A stretch of DNA of 64,000 nt from Sialis fuliginosa (taxonomy: Eukaryota > Arthropoda > Insecta > Megaloptera > Sialidae), in the NCBI GenBank assembly GCA_961205875.1, contig OY540818.1:2092001-2156000 (forward strand). Direction: 5' to 3'. Each line of letters starts with the position of its first letter. Within the stretch, counting starts at the first letter, position 1. The position numbers and the translations under genes were made by a program. Below, one piece after another: positions 23,010-37,300 of the stretch. Under the pieces are notes generated by a model. That model did no database searches. It had not been told where the DNA came from and saw nothing but the letters and a program-made list of their open reading frames with translations.

Positions 23010-23279
23010 CATAAACATAAACATAAACATAAACATAAACATAAACATAAACATAAACATAAACATAAACATAAACATAAACATAAACATAAACATAAAC
23101 ATAAACATAAACATAAACATAAACATAAACATAAACATAAACATAAACATAAACATAAACATAAACATAAACATAAACATAAACATAAGCATAAACAAAA
23201 ACATAAACATAAACATAAACATAAACATAAACATAAACATAAACATAAACATAAAACATAAACATAAACATAAACATAA
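23010..23279 (+). repeat. (CATAAA)n array, left arm of island 8
   Basis: About 45 hexamers, one more than its duplicate before island 9, with the AGCATAAACAAAAAC variant and the 7-bp CATAAAA shift near the island. Confidence 0.95.
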
Positions 23280-23544
23280 GCATTTAACATAAACTAAATC
23301 ATACACCTAAATAAACATATAACAACAACTGCAAATCGACTCGATTTGTATTAAATCGGTCTATTTTGATAATAAACGCCTCGATTCGTACCTATAACAA
23401 TCGGATCAAATTATTTTCATTCAATTCCATCAGTTTGGATACTTATCGGAAAATTAGTGTTTAAATGACTAGATTTGACATTATTTGATGTAATTTGAGT
23501 CAAATGATGATTTTCGACCCAATTCTTTTTTACAATTAAAAATA
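23280..23544 (+). repeat. 265-bp island, copy 8
   Basis: Type B, dyad at 23332-23348. CCTATAACAATCGG (T where other copies have A) is shared only with copy 9, as expected for a duplicated unit. Confidence 0.95.
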
Positions 23545-24016
23545 ATGTTTATGTTTATGTTGTTGTTTATGTTTAAGTTTATGTTTATGTTTATGTTGAT
23601 GTTTATGTTTATGTTTATGTTTATGTTTATGTTTATGTTTATGTTTATGTTTATGTTTATGTTTATGTTTATGTTTATGATTATGTTTATGTTTATGTTT
23701 ATGTTTATGTATATGTTTATGTTTATGTTTATGTTTATGTTTATGTTTATGTTTATGTTTATGTTTATGTTTATGTTTATGTTTATGTTTATGTTTATGA
23801 TTATGTTTATGTTTATGTTTATGTTTATGTTTATGTTTATGTTTATGTTAATGTTTGTTTATTTTTATGTTTATGTTTATGTTTATGTTTATGTTTATGT
23901 TTATGTTTATGTTTATGTTTGTGTTTATGTTTATGTTTATGTTTATGTTTATGTTTATGTTTATGTTCATGTTTATGTTTATGTTTATGTTTATGTTTAT
24001 GTTTATGTTTATGTTT
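23545..24016 (-). repeat. (TTTATG)n array, right arm of island 8
   Basis: About 79 reversed hexamers with TGATTATG, GTATATG and TTTGTG variants and the TTAATGTTTGTTTATTTTTA interruption near 23848. The array is 12 bp shorter than in its duplicate. Confidence 0.95.
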
Positions 24017-24165
24017 AAGTGTATGTTTAAATTTAAGTTCATGTTTTAATTTATGTTTAAATTTATGTTTAAAATGTATGTTTAAATTTATGTTTAAGTT
24101 TATGTTTAAAGTTATGTTTTAATTCATGTTTCAATTTATGTTTAAATTTATGTTTAAAGTTATGT
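24017..24165 (-). repeat. Reversed dodecamer transition, copy 8
   Basis: Same variant order as after island 6, ending at the TATGTACATA flip (24165/24166). Confidence 0.92.
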
Positions 24166-27100
24166 ACATAAATTTAAACATAAATTTAAACATAAACTTA
24201 AACATAAATTTAAACATAACCTTAAACATAAATTTAAACATAAATTTAAACATAAATTTAAACATAAATTTAAACATAAATTTAAACATAAATTTAAACA
24301 ACAAATTTAAACATAAATTCAAACATAATTTTAAACATAAATTTAAACATAAATTTAAACATAAATTTAAACATAAATTTAAACATATATTTAAACATAA
24401 ATTTAAAAATAAATTTAAATATAAATTAAAACAAACTTAAATTTAAACATAAATTTAAACATAAATTTAAACATAAATTTAAACATAAATTAAAACATAA
24501 ATTTAAACATAAATTTAAACATAAATTTAAACATAAATTTAAATATAAATTTAAACATAAATTTAAACATAAATTTAAACATAAATTTAAACATAAATTT
24601 AAACTTAAATTTAAAATTAAATTTAAACATAAATTAAATCTTAAACATATACTTAAACATAAACTTAAACATAAACTTAAACATAAATTTAAACATAAAT
24701 TTAAACATAAATTTAAACATAAATTAAAACATAAATTTAAACATAAATTTAAAAATAAATTTAAACATAAATTAAAACAAACTTAAATTTAAACATAAAT
24801 TTAAACATAAATTTAAACATAAATTTAAACATAAATTTAAACATAAATTTAAACATAAATTTAAACATAAATTTAAACATAAACTTAAATTTAAACATAA
24901 ATTTAAACATAAATTTAAACTTAAATTTAAACATAAATTTAAACATAAATTTAAACATAAATTTAAAGATAAATTTAAATTTAAATATAAATTTAAACAT
25001 AAATTTAAACATAAATTTAAACATAAATTAAAACAAAAATTAAAACATAAACTTAAACATAAACTTAAACATAAATTAAAACATAAATTAAAACATAAAC
25101 TTAAACATAAACTTAAACATAAACTTAAACATAAACTTAAACATAAATTTAAACATAAATTTAAACATTAATTTAAACATTAATTTAAACATAAATTTAA
25201 ACATAAATTTAAACTTAAATTTAAACATAAATTAAAACATAAACTTAAACATAAACTTAAACATAAATTTAAATATAAATTTAAACATAAATTTTAATGT
25301 AATTTTGAACATAAATTTAAACATAAATTTAAACATAAATTTAAACATAAATTTAAACATAAATTTAAACATAAATTTAAACATAAATTTAAAAATAAAT
25401 TAAAACATAAATTTAAACATAAATTTAAACATAAATTTAAACATAAATTTAAACATAAATTTAAACATAAATTAAAACAAACTTAAATTTAAACATAAAT
25501 TTAAACTTAAATTAAATCTTAAACATATACTTAAACATAAACTTAAACATAAACTTAAACATAAATTTAAACATAAATTTAAACATAAATTAAAACAAAC
25601 TTAAATTTAAACATAAATTTAAACATAAATTTAAACATAAATTTAAACATAAATATAAACATAAATTTAAACATAAATTTAAACATAAATTTAAACATAA
25701 ATTAAATCTTAAACATAAACTTAAACATAAATTTAAACATAAATTTAAACATAAATTAAAACATAAACTTAAATTTAAACATAAATTCAAACATAAATTT
25801 AAACTTAAATTTAAACATAAATTTAAACATAAATTTAAACATAAATTTAAAGATAAATTTAAATTTAAATATAAATTTAAACATAAATTTAAACATAAAT
25901 TTAAACATAAATTAAAACAAAAATTAAAACATAAACTTAAACATAAACTTAAACATAAATTAAAACATAAATTAAAACATAAACTTAAACATAAACTTAA
26001 ACATAAACTTAAACATAAACTTAAACATAAATTTAAACATAAATTTAAACATTAATTTAAACATTAATTTAAACACAAATTTAAACATAAATTTAAACAT
26101 AAATTTAAACATAAATTTAAACATAAATTTAAAAATAAATTAAAACATAAATTTAAACATAAATTTAAACATAAATTTAAACATAAATTTAAACATAAAT
26201 TTAAACATAAATTTAAACATAAATTTAAACATAAATTTAAACATAAATTTAAACATAAATTAAAACAAACTTAAATTTAAACATAAATTTAAACATAAAT
26301 TATATCTTAAACATATACTTAAACATAAACTTAAACATAAACCTAAACATAAATTTAAACATAAATTTAAACATAAATTAAAACAAACTTAAATTTAAAC
26401 ATAAATTTAAACATAAATTTTAACATAAATTTAAACATAAATTTAAACATAAATTTAAACTTAAATTTAAACATAAATTTAAACATAAATTTAAACATAA
26501 ATTAAATCTTAAACATAAACTTAAACATAAATTTAAACATAAATTTAAACATAAATTAAAACATAAACTTAAATTTAAACATAAATTTAAATATAATATT
26601 AAACTTAAATTTAAACATAAATTTAAACATAAATTTAAACATAAATTTAAAGATAAATTAAAACAAAAATTAAAACATAAACTTAAACATAAACTTAAAC
26701 ATAAATTAAAACATAAATTAAAACATAAACTTAAACATAAACTTAAACATAAACTTAAACATAAACTTAAACATAAATTTAAACATAAATTTAAACATTA
26801 ATTTAAACATTAATTTAAACATAAATTTAAACATAAATTTAAACTTAAATTTAAACATAAATTAAAACATAAATTAAAACATAAATTTAAACATAAATTT
26901 AAACATAAATTTAAACATAAATTTAAACATAAATTTAAACATAAATTTAAACATAAATTTAAACATAAATTTAAACATAAATTTAAACATAAATTTAAAC
27001 ATAAATTTAAACATAATTTTAAACATAAATTTAAAAATAAATATAAACATAAATTTAAACATAAATTTAAACATAAATTTAAACATAAATTTAAACATAA

Positions 27101-30100
27101 ATTTAAACATAAATTTAAACATAAATTTAAACATAAATTTTAACAAAAATTAAAACAAACTTAAATTTAAACATAAATTTAAACATAAATTAAATCTTAA
27201 ACATATACTTAAACATAAACTTAAACATAAACTTAAACATAAATTTAAACATAAATTTAAACATAAATTTAAACATAAATTAAAACATAAATTTAAACAT
27301 AAATTTAAAAATAAATTTAAACATAAATTAAAACAAACTTAAATTTAAACATAAATTTAAACATAAATTTAAACATAAATTAAAACATAAACTTAAATTT
27401 AAACATAAATTTAAATATAATATTAAACTTAAATTTAAACATAAATTTAAACATAAATTTAAACATAAATTTAAAGATAAATTAAAACAAAAATTAAAAC
27501 ATAAACTTAAACATAAACTTAAACATAAATTAAAACATAAATTAAAACATAAACTTAAACATAAACTTAAACATAAACTTAAACATAAACTTAAACATAA
27601 ATTTAAACATAAATTTAAACATTAATTTAAACATTAATTTAAACATAAATTTAAACATAAATTTAAACTTAAATTTAAACATAAATTAAAACATAAATTA
27701 AAACATAAATTTAAACATAAATTTAAACATAAATTTAAACATAAATTTAAACATAAATTTAAACATAAATTTAAACATAAATTTAAACATAAATTTAAAC
27801 ATAAATTTAAACATAAATTTAAACATAAATTTAAACATAATTTTAAACATAAATTTAAAAATAAATATAAACATAAATTTAAACATAAATTTAAACATAA
27901 ATTTAAACATAAATTTAAACATAAATTTAAACATAAATTTAAACATAAATTTAAACATAAATTTTAACAAAAATTAAAACAAACTTAAATTTAAACATAA
28001 ATTTAAACATAAATTAAATCTTAAACATATACTTAAACATAAACTTAAACATAAACTTAAACATAAATTTAAACATAAATTTAAACATAAATTTAAACAT
28101 AAATTAAAACATAAATTTAAACATAAATTTAAAAATAAATTTAAACATAAATTAAAACAAACTTAAATTTAAACATAAATTTAAACATAAATTTAAACAT
28201 AAATTTAAACATAAATTTAAACATAAATTAAATCTTAAACATAAACTTAAACATAAATTTAAACATAAATTTAAACATAAATTAAAACATAAACTTAAAT
28301 TTAAACATAAATTTAAACATAAATTTAAACATAAATTTAAACATAAATTTAAACATAAATTTAAACATAAATTTAAACATAAATTTAAACATAAATTTAA
28401 ACATATATTTAAACATAAATTTAAACATAAATTTAAACATAAATTTAAACATAAATTTAAACATAAATTTAAACATAAATTTAAACATAAATTTAAACAT
28501 AAATTTAAACATAAATTAAAACAAACTTAAATTTAAACATAAATTTAAACATAAATTATATCTTAAACATATACTTAAACATAAACTTAAACATAAACCT
28601 AAACATAAATTTAAACATAAATTTAAACATAAATTAAAACAAACTTAAATTTAAACATAAATTTAAACATAAATTTAAACATAAATTTAAACATAAATTT
28701 AAACATAAATTTAAACATAAATTTAAACATAAATTTAAACATAAATTTAAACATAAATTTAAACATAAATTTAAACATAAATTAAATCTTAAACATAAAC
28801 TTAAACATAAATTTAAACATAAATTTAAACATAAATTAAAACATAAACTTAAATTTAAACATAAATTTAAATATAAATTTAAACTTAAATTTAAACATAA
28901 ATTTAAACATAAATTTAAACATAAATTTAAAGATAAATTTAAATTTAAATATAAATTTAAACATAAATTTAAACATAAATTTAGACATAAATTAAAACAA
29001 AAATTAAAACATAAACTTAAACATAAACTTAAACATAAATTAAAACATAAATTAAAACATAAACTTAAACATAAACTTAAACATAAACTTAAACATAAAC
29101 TTAAACATAAACTTAAACATAAATTTAAACATAAATTTAAACATTAATTTAAACATTAATTTAAACATAAATTTAAACATAAATTTAAACTTAAATTTAA
29201 ACATAAATTAAAACATAAATTAAAACATAAATTTAAACATAAATTTAAACATAAATTTAAACATAAATTTAAACATAAATTTAAACATAAATTTAAACAT
29301 AAATTTAAACATAAATTTAAACATAAATTTAAACATAAATTTAAACATAAATTTAAACATAATTTTAAACATAAATTTAAAAATAAATATAAACATAAAT
29401 TTAAACATAAATTTAAACATAAATTTAAACATAAATTTAAACATAAATTTAAACATAAATTTAAACATAAATTTAAACATAAATTTTAACAAAAATTAAA
29501 ACAAACTTAAATTTAAACATAAATTTAAACATAAATTAAATCTTAAACATATACTTAAACATAAACTTAAACATTAACTTAAACATAAATTTAAACATAA
29601 ATTTAAACATAAATTTAAACATAAATTAAAACATAAATTTAAACATAAATTTAAAAATAAATTTAAACATAAATTAAAACAAACTTAAATTTAAACATAA
29701 ATTTAAACATAAATTTAAACATAAATTTAAACATAAATTTAAACATAAATTAAATCTTAAACATAAACTTAAACATAAATTTAAACATAAATTTAAACAT
29801 AAATTAAAACATAAACTTAAATTTAAACATAAATTTAAACATAAATTTAAACATAAATTTAAACATAAATTTAAACATAAATTTAAACATAAATTTAAAC
29901 ATAAATTTAAACATAAATTTAAACATATATTTAAACATAAATTTAAACATAAATTTAAACATAAATTATATCTTAAACATATACTTAAACATAAACTTAA
30001 ACATAAACCTAAACATAAATTTAAACATAAATTTAAACATAAATTAAAAAAACTTAAATTTAAACATAAATTTAAACATAAATTTAAACATAAATTTAAA

Positions 30101-33100
30101 CATAAATTTAAACATAAATTTAAACATAAATTTAAACATAAATTTAAACATAAATTTAAACATAAATTTAAACATAAATTTAAACATAAATTTAAACATA
30201 AATTTAAACATAAATTTAAACATAAATTAAATCTTAAACATAAACTTAAACATAAATTTAAACATAAATTTAAACATAAATTAAAACATAAACTTAAATT
30301 TAAACATAAATTTAAATATAAATTTAAACTTAAATTTAAACATAAATTTAAACATAAATTTAAACATAAATTTAAAGATAAATTTAAATTTAAATATAAA
30401 TTTAAACATAAATTTAAACATAAATTTAGACATAAATTAAAACAAAAATTAAAACATAAACTTAAACATAAACTTAAACATAAATTAAAACATAAATTAA
30501 AACATAAACTTAAACATAAACTTAAACATAAACTTAAACATAAACTTAAACATAAACTTAAACATAAATTTAAACATAAATTTAAACATTAATTTAAACA
30601 TTAATTTAAACATAAATTTAAACATAAATTTAAACTTAAATTTAAACATAAATTAAAACATAAATTAAAACATAAATTTAAACATAAATTTAAACATAAA
30701 TTTAAACATAAATTTAAACATAAATTTAAACATAAATTTAAACATAAATTTAAACATAAATTTAAACATAAATTTTAACAAAAATTAAAACAAACTTAAA
30801 TTTAAACATAAATTTAAACATAAATTAAATCTTAAACATATACTTAAACATAAACTTAAACATAAACTTAAACATAAACTTAAACATAAATTTAAACATA
30901 AATTTAAACATAAATTTAAACATAAATTAAAACATAAATTTAAACATAAATTTAAAAATAAATTTAAACTTAAATTAAAACAAACTTAAATTTAAACATA
31001 AATTTAAACATAAATTTAAACATAAATTTAAACATAAATTTAAACATAAATTAAATCTTAAACATAAACTTAAACATAAATTTAAACATAAATTTAAACA
31101 TAAATTAAAACATAAACTTAAATTTAAACATAAATTTAAACATAAATTTAAACATAAATTTAAACATAAATTTAAACATAAATTTAAACATAAATTTAAA
31201 CATAAATTTAAACATAAATTTAAACATAAATTTAAACATAAATTTAAACATAAATTTAAACATAAATTTAAACATAAATTTAAACATAAATTTAAACATA
31301 AATTTAAACATAAATTTAAACATAAATTTAAACATAAATTTAAACATAAATTTAAACAACAAATTTAAACATAAATTCAAACATAATTTTAAACATAAAT
31401 TTAAACATAAATTTTAACATAAATTTAAACATAAATTTAAACATAAATTAAAACATAAACTTAAATTTAAATATAAATTTAAACATAAATTTAAACTTAA
31501 ATTTAAACATAAATTAAAACATAAACTTAAACATAAACTTAAACATAAATTTAAACATAAATTTAAACATATATTTAAATATAAATTAAAACATAAATTT
31601 AAACATAAATTTAAAATAAAATTTAAACATAAATTAAAACAAACTTAAATTTAAACATAAATTAAAACAAACTTAAATTTAAACATAAATTTAAACATAA
31701 ATTAAATCTTAAACATAAACTTAAACATAAATTTAAACATAAATTTAAACATAAATTAAAACATAAACTTTAATTTAAACATAAATTTAAACATAAATTT
31801 AAACTTAAATTTAAACATAAATTTAAACATAAATTTAAACATAAATTTAAAGATAAATTTAAATTTAAATATAAACTTAAACTTAAACATAAACTTAAAC
31901 ATAAACTTAAACATAAATTTTAACATAAATTTAAACATAAATTTAAACATAAATTTAAACATAAATTTAAACATAAATTTAAACAACAAATTTAAACATA
32001 AATTCAAACATAATTTTAAACATAAATTTAAACATAAATTTTAACATAAATTTAAACATAAATTAAAACATAAATTTAAACATAAATTTAAACATAAATT
32101 TAAACATAAATTAAAACAAAAATTAAAACATAAACTTAAACATAAACTTAAACATAAATTAAAACATAAATTAAAACATAAACTTAAACATAAACTTAAA
32201 CATAAACTTAAACATAAACTTAAACATAAATTTAATCATAAATTTAAACATTAATTTAAACATTTATTTAAACATAAATTTAAACATAAATTTAAACTTA
32301 AATTTAAACATAAATTAAAACATAAACTTAAACATAAACTTAAACATAAATTTAAATATAAATTTAAACATAAATTTTAATGTAATTTTGAACATAAATT
32401 TAAACATAAATTTAAACATAAATTTAAACATAAATTTAAACATAAATTTAAACATAAATTTAAACATAAATTTAAACATAAATTTAAACATAAATTTAAA
32501 AATAAATTAAAACATAAATTTAAACATAAATTTAAACATAAATTTAAACATAAATTTAAACATAAATTAAAACAAACTTAAATTTAAACATAAATTTAAA
32601 CATAAATTAAATCTTAAACATATACTTAAACATAAACTTAAACATAAACTTAAACATAAATTTAAACATAAATTAAAACAAACTTAAATTTAAACATAAA
32701 TTTAAACATAAATTTAAACATAAATTTAAACATAAATTTAAACATAAATATAAACATAAATTTAAACATAAATTTAAACATAAATTTAAACATAAATTAA
32801 ATCTTAAACATAAACTTAAACATAAATTTAAACATAAATTTAAACTTAAATTTAAACATAAATTTAAACATAAATTTAAACATAAATTTAAAGATAAATT
32901 TAAATTTAAATATAAATTTAAACATAAATTTAAACATAAATTTAAACATAAATTAAAACAAAAATTAAAACATAAACTTAAACATAAACTTAAACATAAA
33001 CTTAAACATAAATTAAAACATAAATTAAAACATAAACTTAAACATAAACTTAAACATAAACTTAAACATAAACTTAAACATAAATTTAAACATAAATTTA

Positions 33101-33160
33101 AACATAAATTTAAACATAAATTTAAACTTAAATTAAAACAAATTAAAACATAAACTTAAA
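24166..33160 (+). repeat. Dodecamer satellite array, 9 kb without an island
   Basis: Continuous forward dodecamers with nested higher-order periods (about 0.82 and 1.5 kb between blocks at 26874, 27698 and 29220). Recurring punctuation includes TTAAATCTTAAACATATAC, TTAAAACAAACTT, TTAAAGATAAATTT and ACATTAATTTAAACATTAA. The boundary between the two 10.15-kb units falls near 32105. No gene, RNA gene or unrelated insertion seen. Confidence 0.94.
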
Positions 33161-33424
33161 CATAAACATAAACATAAACATAAACATAAACATAAACATA
33201 AACATAAACATAAACATAAACATAAACATAAACATAAACATAAACATAAACATAAACATAAACATAAACATAAACATAAACATAAACATAAACATAAACA
33301 TAAACATAAACATAAACATAAACATAAACATAAACATAAGCATAAACAAAAACATAAACATAAACATAAACATAAACATAAACATAAACATAAACATAAA
33401 ACATAAACATAAACATAAACATAA
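33161..33424 (+). repeat. (CATAAA)n array, left arm of island 9
   Basis: About 44 hexamers; a duplicate of the arm at 23010 with one hexamer fewer. Confidence 0.95.
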
Positions 33425-33689
33425 GCATTTAACATAAACTAAATCATACACCTAAATAAACATATAACAACAACTGCAAATCGACTCGATTTGTATTAAA
33501 TCGGTCTATTTTGATAATAAACGCCTCGATTCGTACCTATAACAATCGGATCAAATTATTTTCATTCAATTCCATCAGTTTGGATACTTATCGGAAAATT
33601 AGTGTTTAAATGACTAGATTTGACATTATTTGATGTAATTTGAGTCAAATGATGATTTTCGACCCAATTCTTTTTTACAATTAAAAATA
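33425..33689 (+). repeat. 265-bp island, copy 9
   Basis: Appears identical to copy 8, including the CCTATAACAATCGG state. Dyad at 33477-33493. Confidence 0.95.
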
Positions 33690-34172
33690 ATGTTTATGTT
33701 TATGTTGTTGTTTATGTTTAAGTTTATGTTTATGTTTATGTTGATGTTTATGTTTATGTTTATGTTTATGTTTATGTTTATGTTTATGTTTATGTTTATG
33801 TTTATGTTTATGTTTATGTTTATGATTATGTTTATGTTTATGTTTATGTTTATGTATATGTTTATGTTTATGTTTATGTTTATGTTTATGTTTATGTTTA
33901 TGTTTATGTTTATGTTTATGTTTATGTTTATGTTTATGTTTATGTTTATGTTTATGATTATGTTTATGTTTATGTTTATGTTTATGTTTATGTTTATGTT
34001 TATGTTAATGTTTGTTTATTTTTATGTTTATGTTTATGTTTATGTTTATGTTTATGTTTATGTTTATGTTTATGTTTGTGTTTATGTTTATGTTTATGTT
34101 TATGTTTATGTTTATGTTTATGTTCATGTTTATGTTTATGTTTATGTTTATGTTTATGTTTATGTTTATGTT
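33690..34172 (-). repeat. (TTTATG)n array, right arm of island 9
   Basis: About 80 reversed hexamers with the same interruptions as arm 8 but 12 bp longer, the gain lying between the GTATATG and second TGATTATG variants. Confidence 0.95.
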
Positions 34173-34322
34173 TAAGTGTATGTTTAAATTTAAGTTCATG
34201 TTTTAATTTATGTTTAAATTTATGTTTAAAATGTATGTTTAAATTTATGTTTAAGTTTATGTTTAAAGTTATGTTTTAATTCATGTTTCAATTTATGTTT
34301 AAATTTATGTTTAAAGTTATGT
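34173..34322 (-). repeat. Reversed dodecamer transition, copy 9
   Basis: Duplicate of the segment after island 8, ending at the TATGTACATA flip. Confidence 0.92.
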
Positions 34323-37300
34323 ACATAAATTTAAACATAAATTTAAACATAAACTTAAACATAAATTTAAACATAACCTTAAACATAAATTTAAACATAA
34401 ATTTAAACATAAATTTAAACATAAATTTAAACATAAATTTAAACATAAATTTAAACAACAAATTTAAACATAAATTCAAACATAATTTTAAACATAAATT
34501 TAAACATAAATTTAAACATAAATTTAAACATAAATTTAAACATATATTTAAACATAAATTTAAAAATAAATTTAAATATAAATTAAAACAAACTTAAATT
34601 TAAACATAAATTTAAACATAAATTTAAACATAAATTTAAACATAAATTAAAACATAAATTTAAACATAAATTTAAACATAAATTTAAACATAAATTTAAA
34701 TATAAATTTAAACATAAATTTAAACATAAATTTAAACATAAATTTAAACATAAATTTAAACTTAAATTTAAAATTAAATTTAAACATAAATTAAATCTTA
34801 AACATATACTTAAACATAAACTTAAACATAAACTTAAACATAAATTTAAACATAAATTTAAACATAAATTTAAACATAAATTAAAACATAAATTTAAACA
34901 TAAATTTAAAAATAAATTTAAACATAAATTAAAACAAACTTAAATTTAAACATAAATTTAAACATAAATTTAAACATAAATTTAAACATAAATTTAAACA
35001 TAAATTTAAACATAAATTTAAACATAAATTTAAACATAAACTTAAATTTAAACATAAATTTAAACATAAATTTAAACTTAAATTTAAACATAAATTTAAA
35101 CATAAATTTAAACATAAATTTAAAGATAAATTTAAATTTAAATATAAATTTAAACATAAATTTAAACATAAATTTAAACATAAATTAAAACAAAAATTAA
35201 AACATAAACTTAAACATAAACTTAAACATAAATTAAAACATAAATTAAAACATAAACTTAAACATAAACTTAAACATAAACTTAAACATAAACTTAAACA
35301 TAAATTTAAACATAAATTTAAACATTAATTTAAACATTAATTTAAACATAAATTTAAACATAAATTTAAACTTAAATTTAAACATAAATTAAAACATAAA
35401 CTTAAACATAAACTTAAACATAAATTTAAATATAAATTTAAACATAAATTTTAATGTAATTTTGAACATAAATTTAAACATAAATTTAAACATAAATTTA
35501 AACATAAATTTAAACATAAATTTAAACATAAATTTAAACATAAATTTAAAAATAAATTAAAACATAAATTTAAACATAAATTTAAACATAAATTTAAACA
35601 TAAATTTAAACATAAATTTAAACATAAATTAAAACAAACTTAAATTTAAACATAAATTTAAACTTAAATTAAATCTTAAACATATACTTAAACATAAACT
35701 TAAACATAAACTTAAACATAAATTTAAACATAAATTTAAACATAAATTAAAACAAACTTAAATTTAAACATAAATTTAAACATAAATTTAAACATAAATT
35801 TAAACATAAATATAAACATAAATTTAAACATAAATTTAAACATAAATTTAAACATAAATTAAATCTTAAACATAAACTTAAACATAAATTTAAACATAAA
35901 TTTAAACATAAATTAAAACATAAACTTAAATTTAAACATAAATTCAAACATAAATTTAAACTTAAATTTAAACATAAATTTAAACATAAATTTAAACATA
36001 AATTTAAAGATAAATTTAAATTTAAATATAAATTTAAACATAAATTTAAACATAAATTTAAACATAAATTAAAACAAAAATTAAAACATAAACTTAAACA
36101 TAAACTTAAACATAAATTAAAACATAAATTAAAACATAAACTTAAACATAAACTTAAACATAAACTTAAACATAAACTTAAACATAAATTTAAACATAAA
36201 TTTAAACATTAATTTAAACATTAATTTAAACACAAATTTAAACATAAATTTAAACATAAATTTAAACATAAATTTAAACATAAATTTAAAAATAAATTAA
36301 AACATAAATTTAAACATAAATTTAAACATAAATTTAAACATAAATTTAAACATAAATTTAAACATAAATTTAAACATAAATTTAAACATAAATTTAAACA
36401 TAAATTTAAACATAAATTAAAACAAACTTAAATTTAAACATAAATTTAAACATAAATTATATCTTAAACATATACTTAAACATAAACTTAAACATAAACC
36501 TAAACATAAATTTAAACATAAATTTAAACATAAATTAAAACAAACTTAAATTTAAACATAAATTTAAACATAAATTTTAACATAAATTTAAACATAAATT
36601 TAAACATAAATTTAAACTTAAATTTAAACATAAATTTAAACATAAATTTAAACATAAATTAAATCTTAAACATAAACTTAAACATAAATTTAAACATAAA
36701 TTTAAACATAAATTAAAACATAAACTTAAATTTAAACATAAATTTAAATATAATATTAAACTTAAATTTAAACATAAATTTAAACATAAATTTAAACATA
36801 AATTTAAAGATAAATTAAAACAAAAATTAAAACATAAACTTAAACATAAACTTAAACATAAATTAAAACATAAATTAAAACATAAACTTAAACATAAACT
36901 TAAACATAAACTTAAACATAAACTTAAACATAAATTTAAACATAAATTTAAACATTAATTTAAACATTAATTTAAACATAAATTTAAACATAAATTTAAA
37001 CTTAAATTTAAACATAAATTAAAACATAAATTAAAACATAAATTTAAACATAAATTTAAACATAAATTTAAACATAAATTTAAACATAAATTTAAACATA
37101 AATTTAAACATAAATTTAAACATAAATTTAAACATAAATTTAAACATAAATTTAAACATAAATTTAAACATAATTTTAAACATAAATTTAAAAATAAATA
37201 TAAACATAAATTTAAACATAAATTTAAACATAAATTTAAACATAAATTTAAACATAAATTTAAACATAAATTTAAACATAAATTTAAACATAAATTTTAA

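Larger units (their letters stand above)
21950..32105 (+). repeat. Tandem 10.15-kb higher-order unit, copy 1 (contains island 8)
   Basis: The whole segment repeats immediately downstream. Paired landmarks have stepwise offsets: 10151 bp before the left arm (TTAATCATA at 22081 and 32232), 10145 bp at the islands, 10157 bp after the right arm as far as 28.5 kb, and 10181 bp from 29.2 kb. Each step is a multiple of 6 or 12, meaning gain or loss of whole repeat units. Inside the unit a shorter repeat with identical translated frames recurs at 26874, 27698 and 29220. Confidence 0.92.
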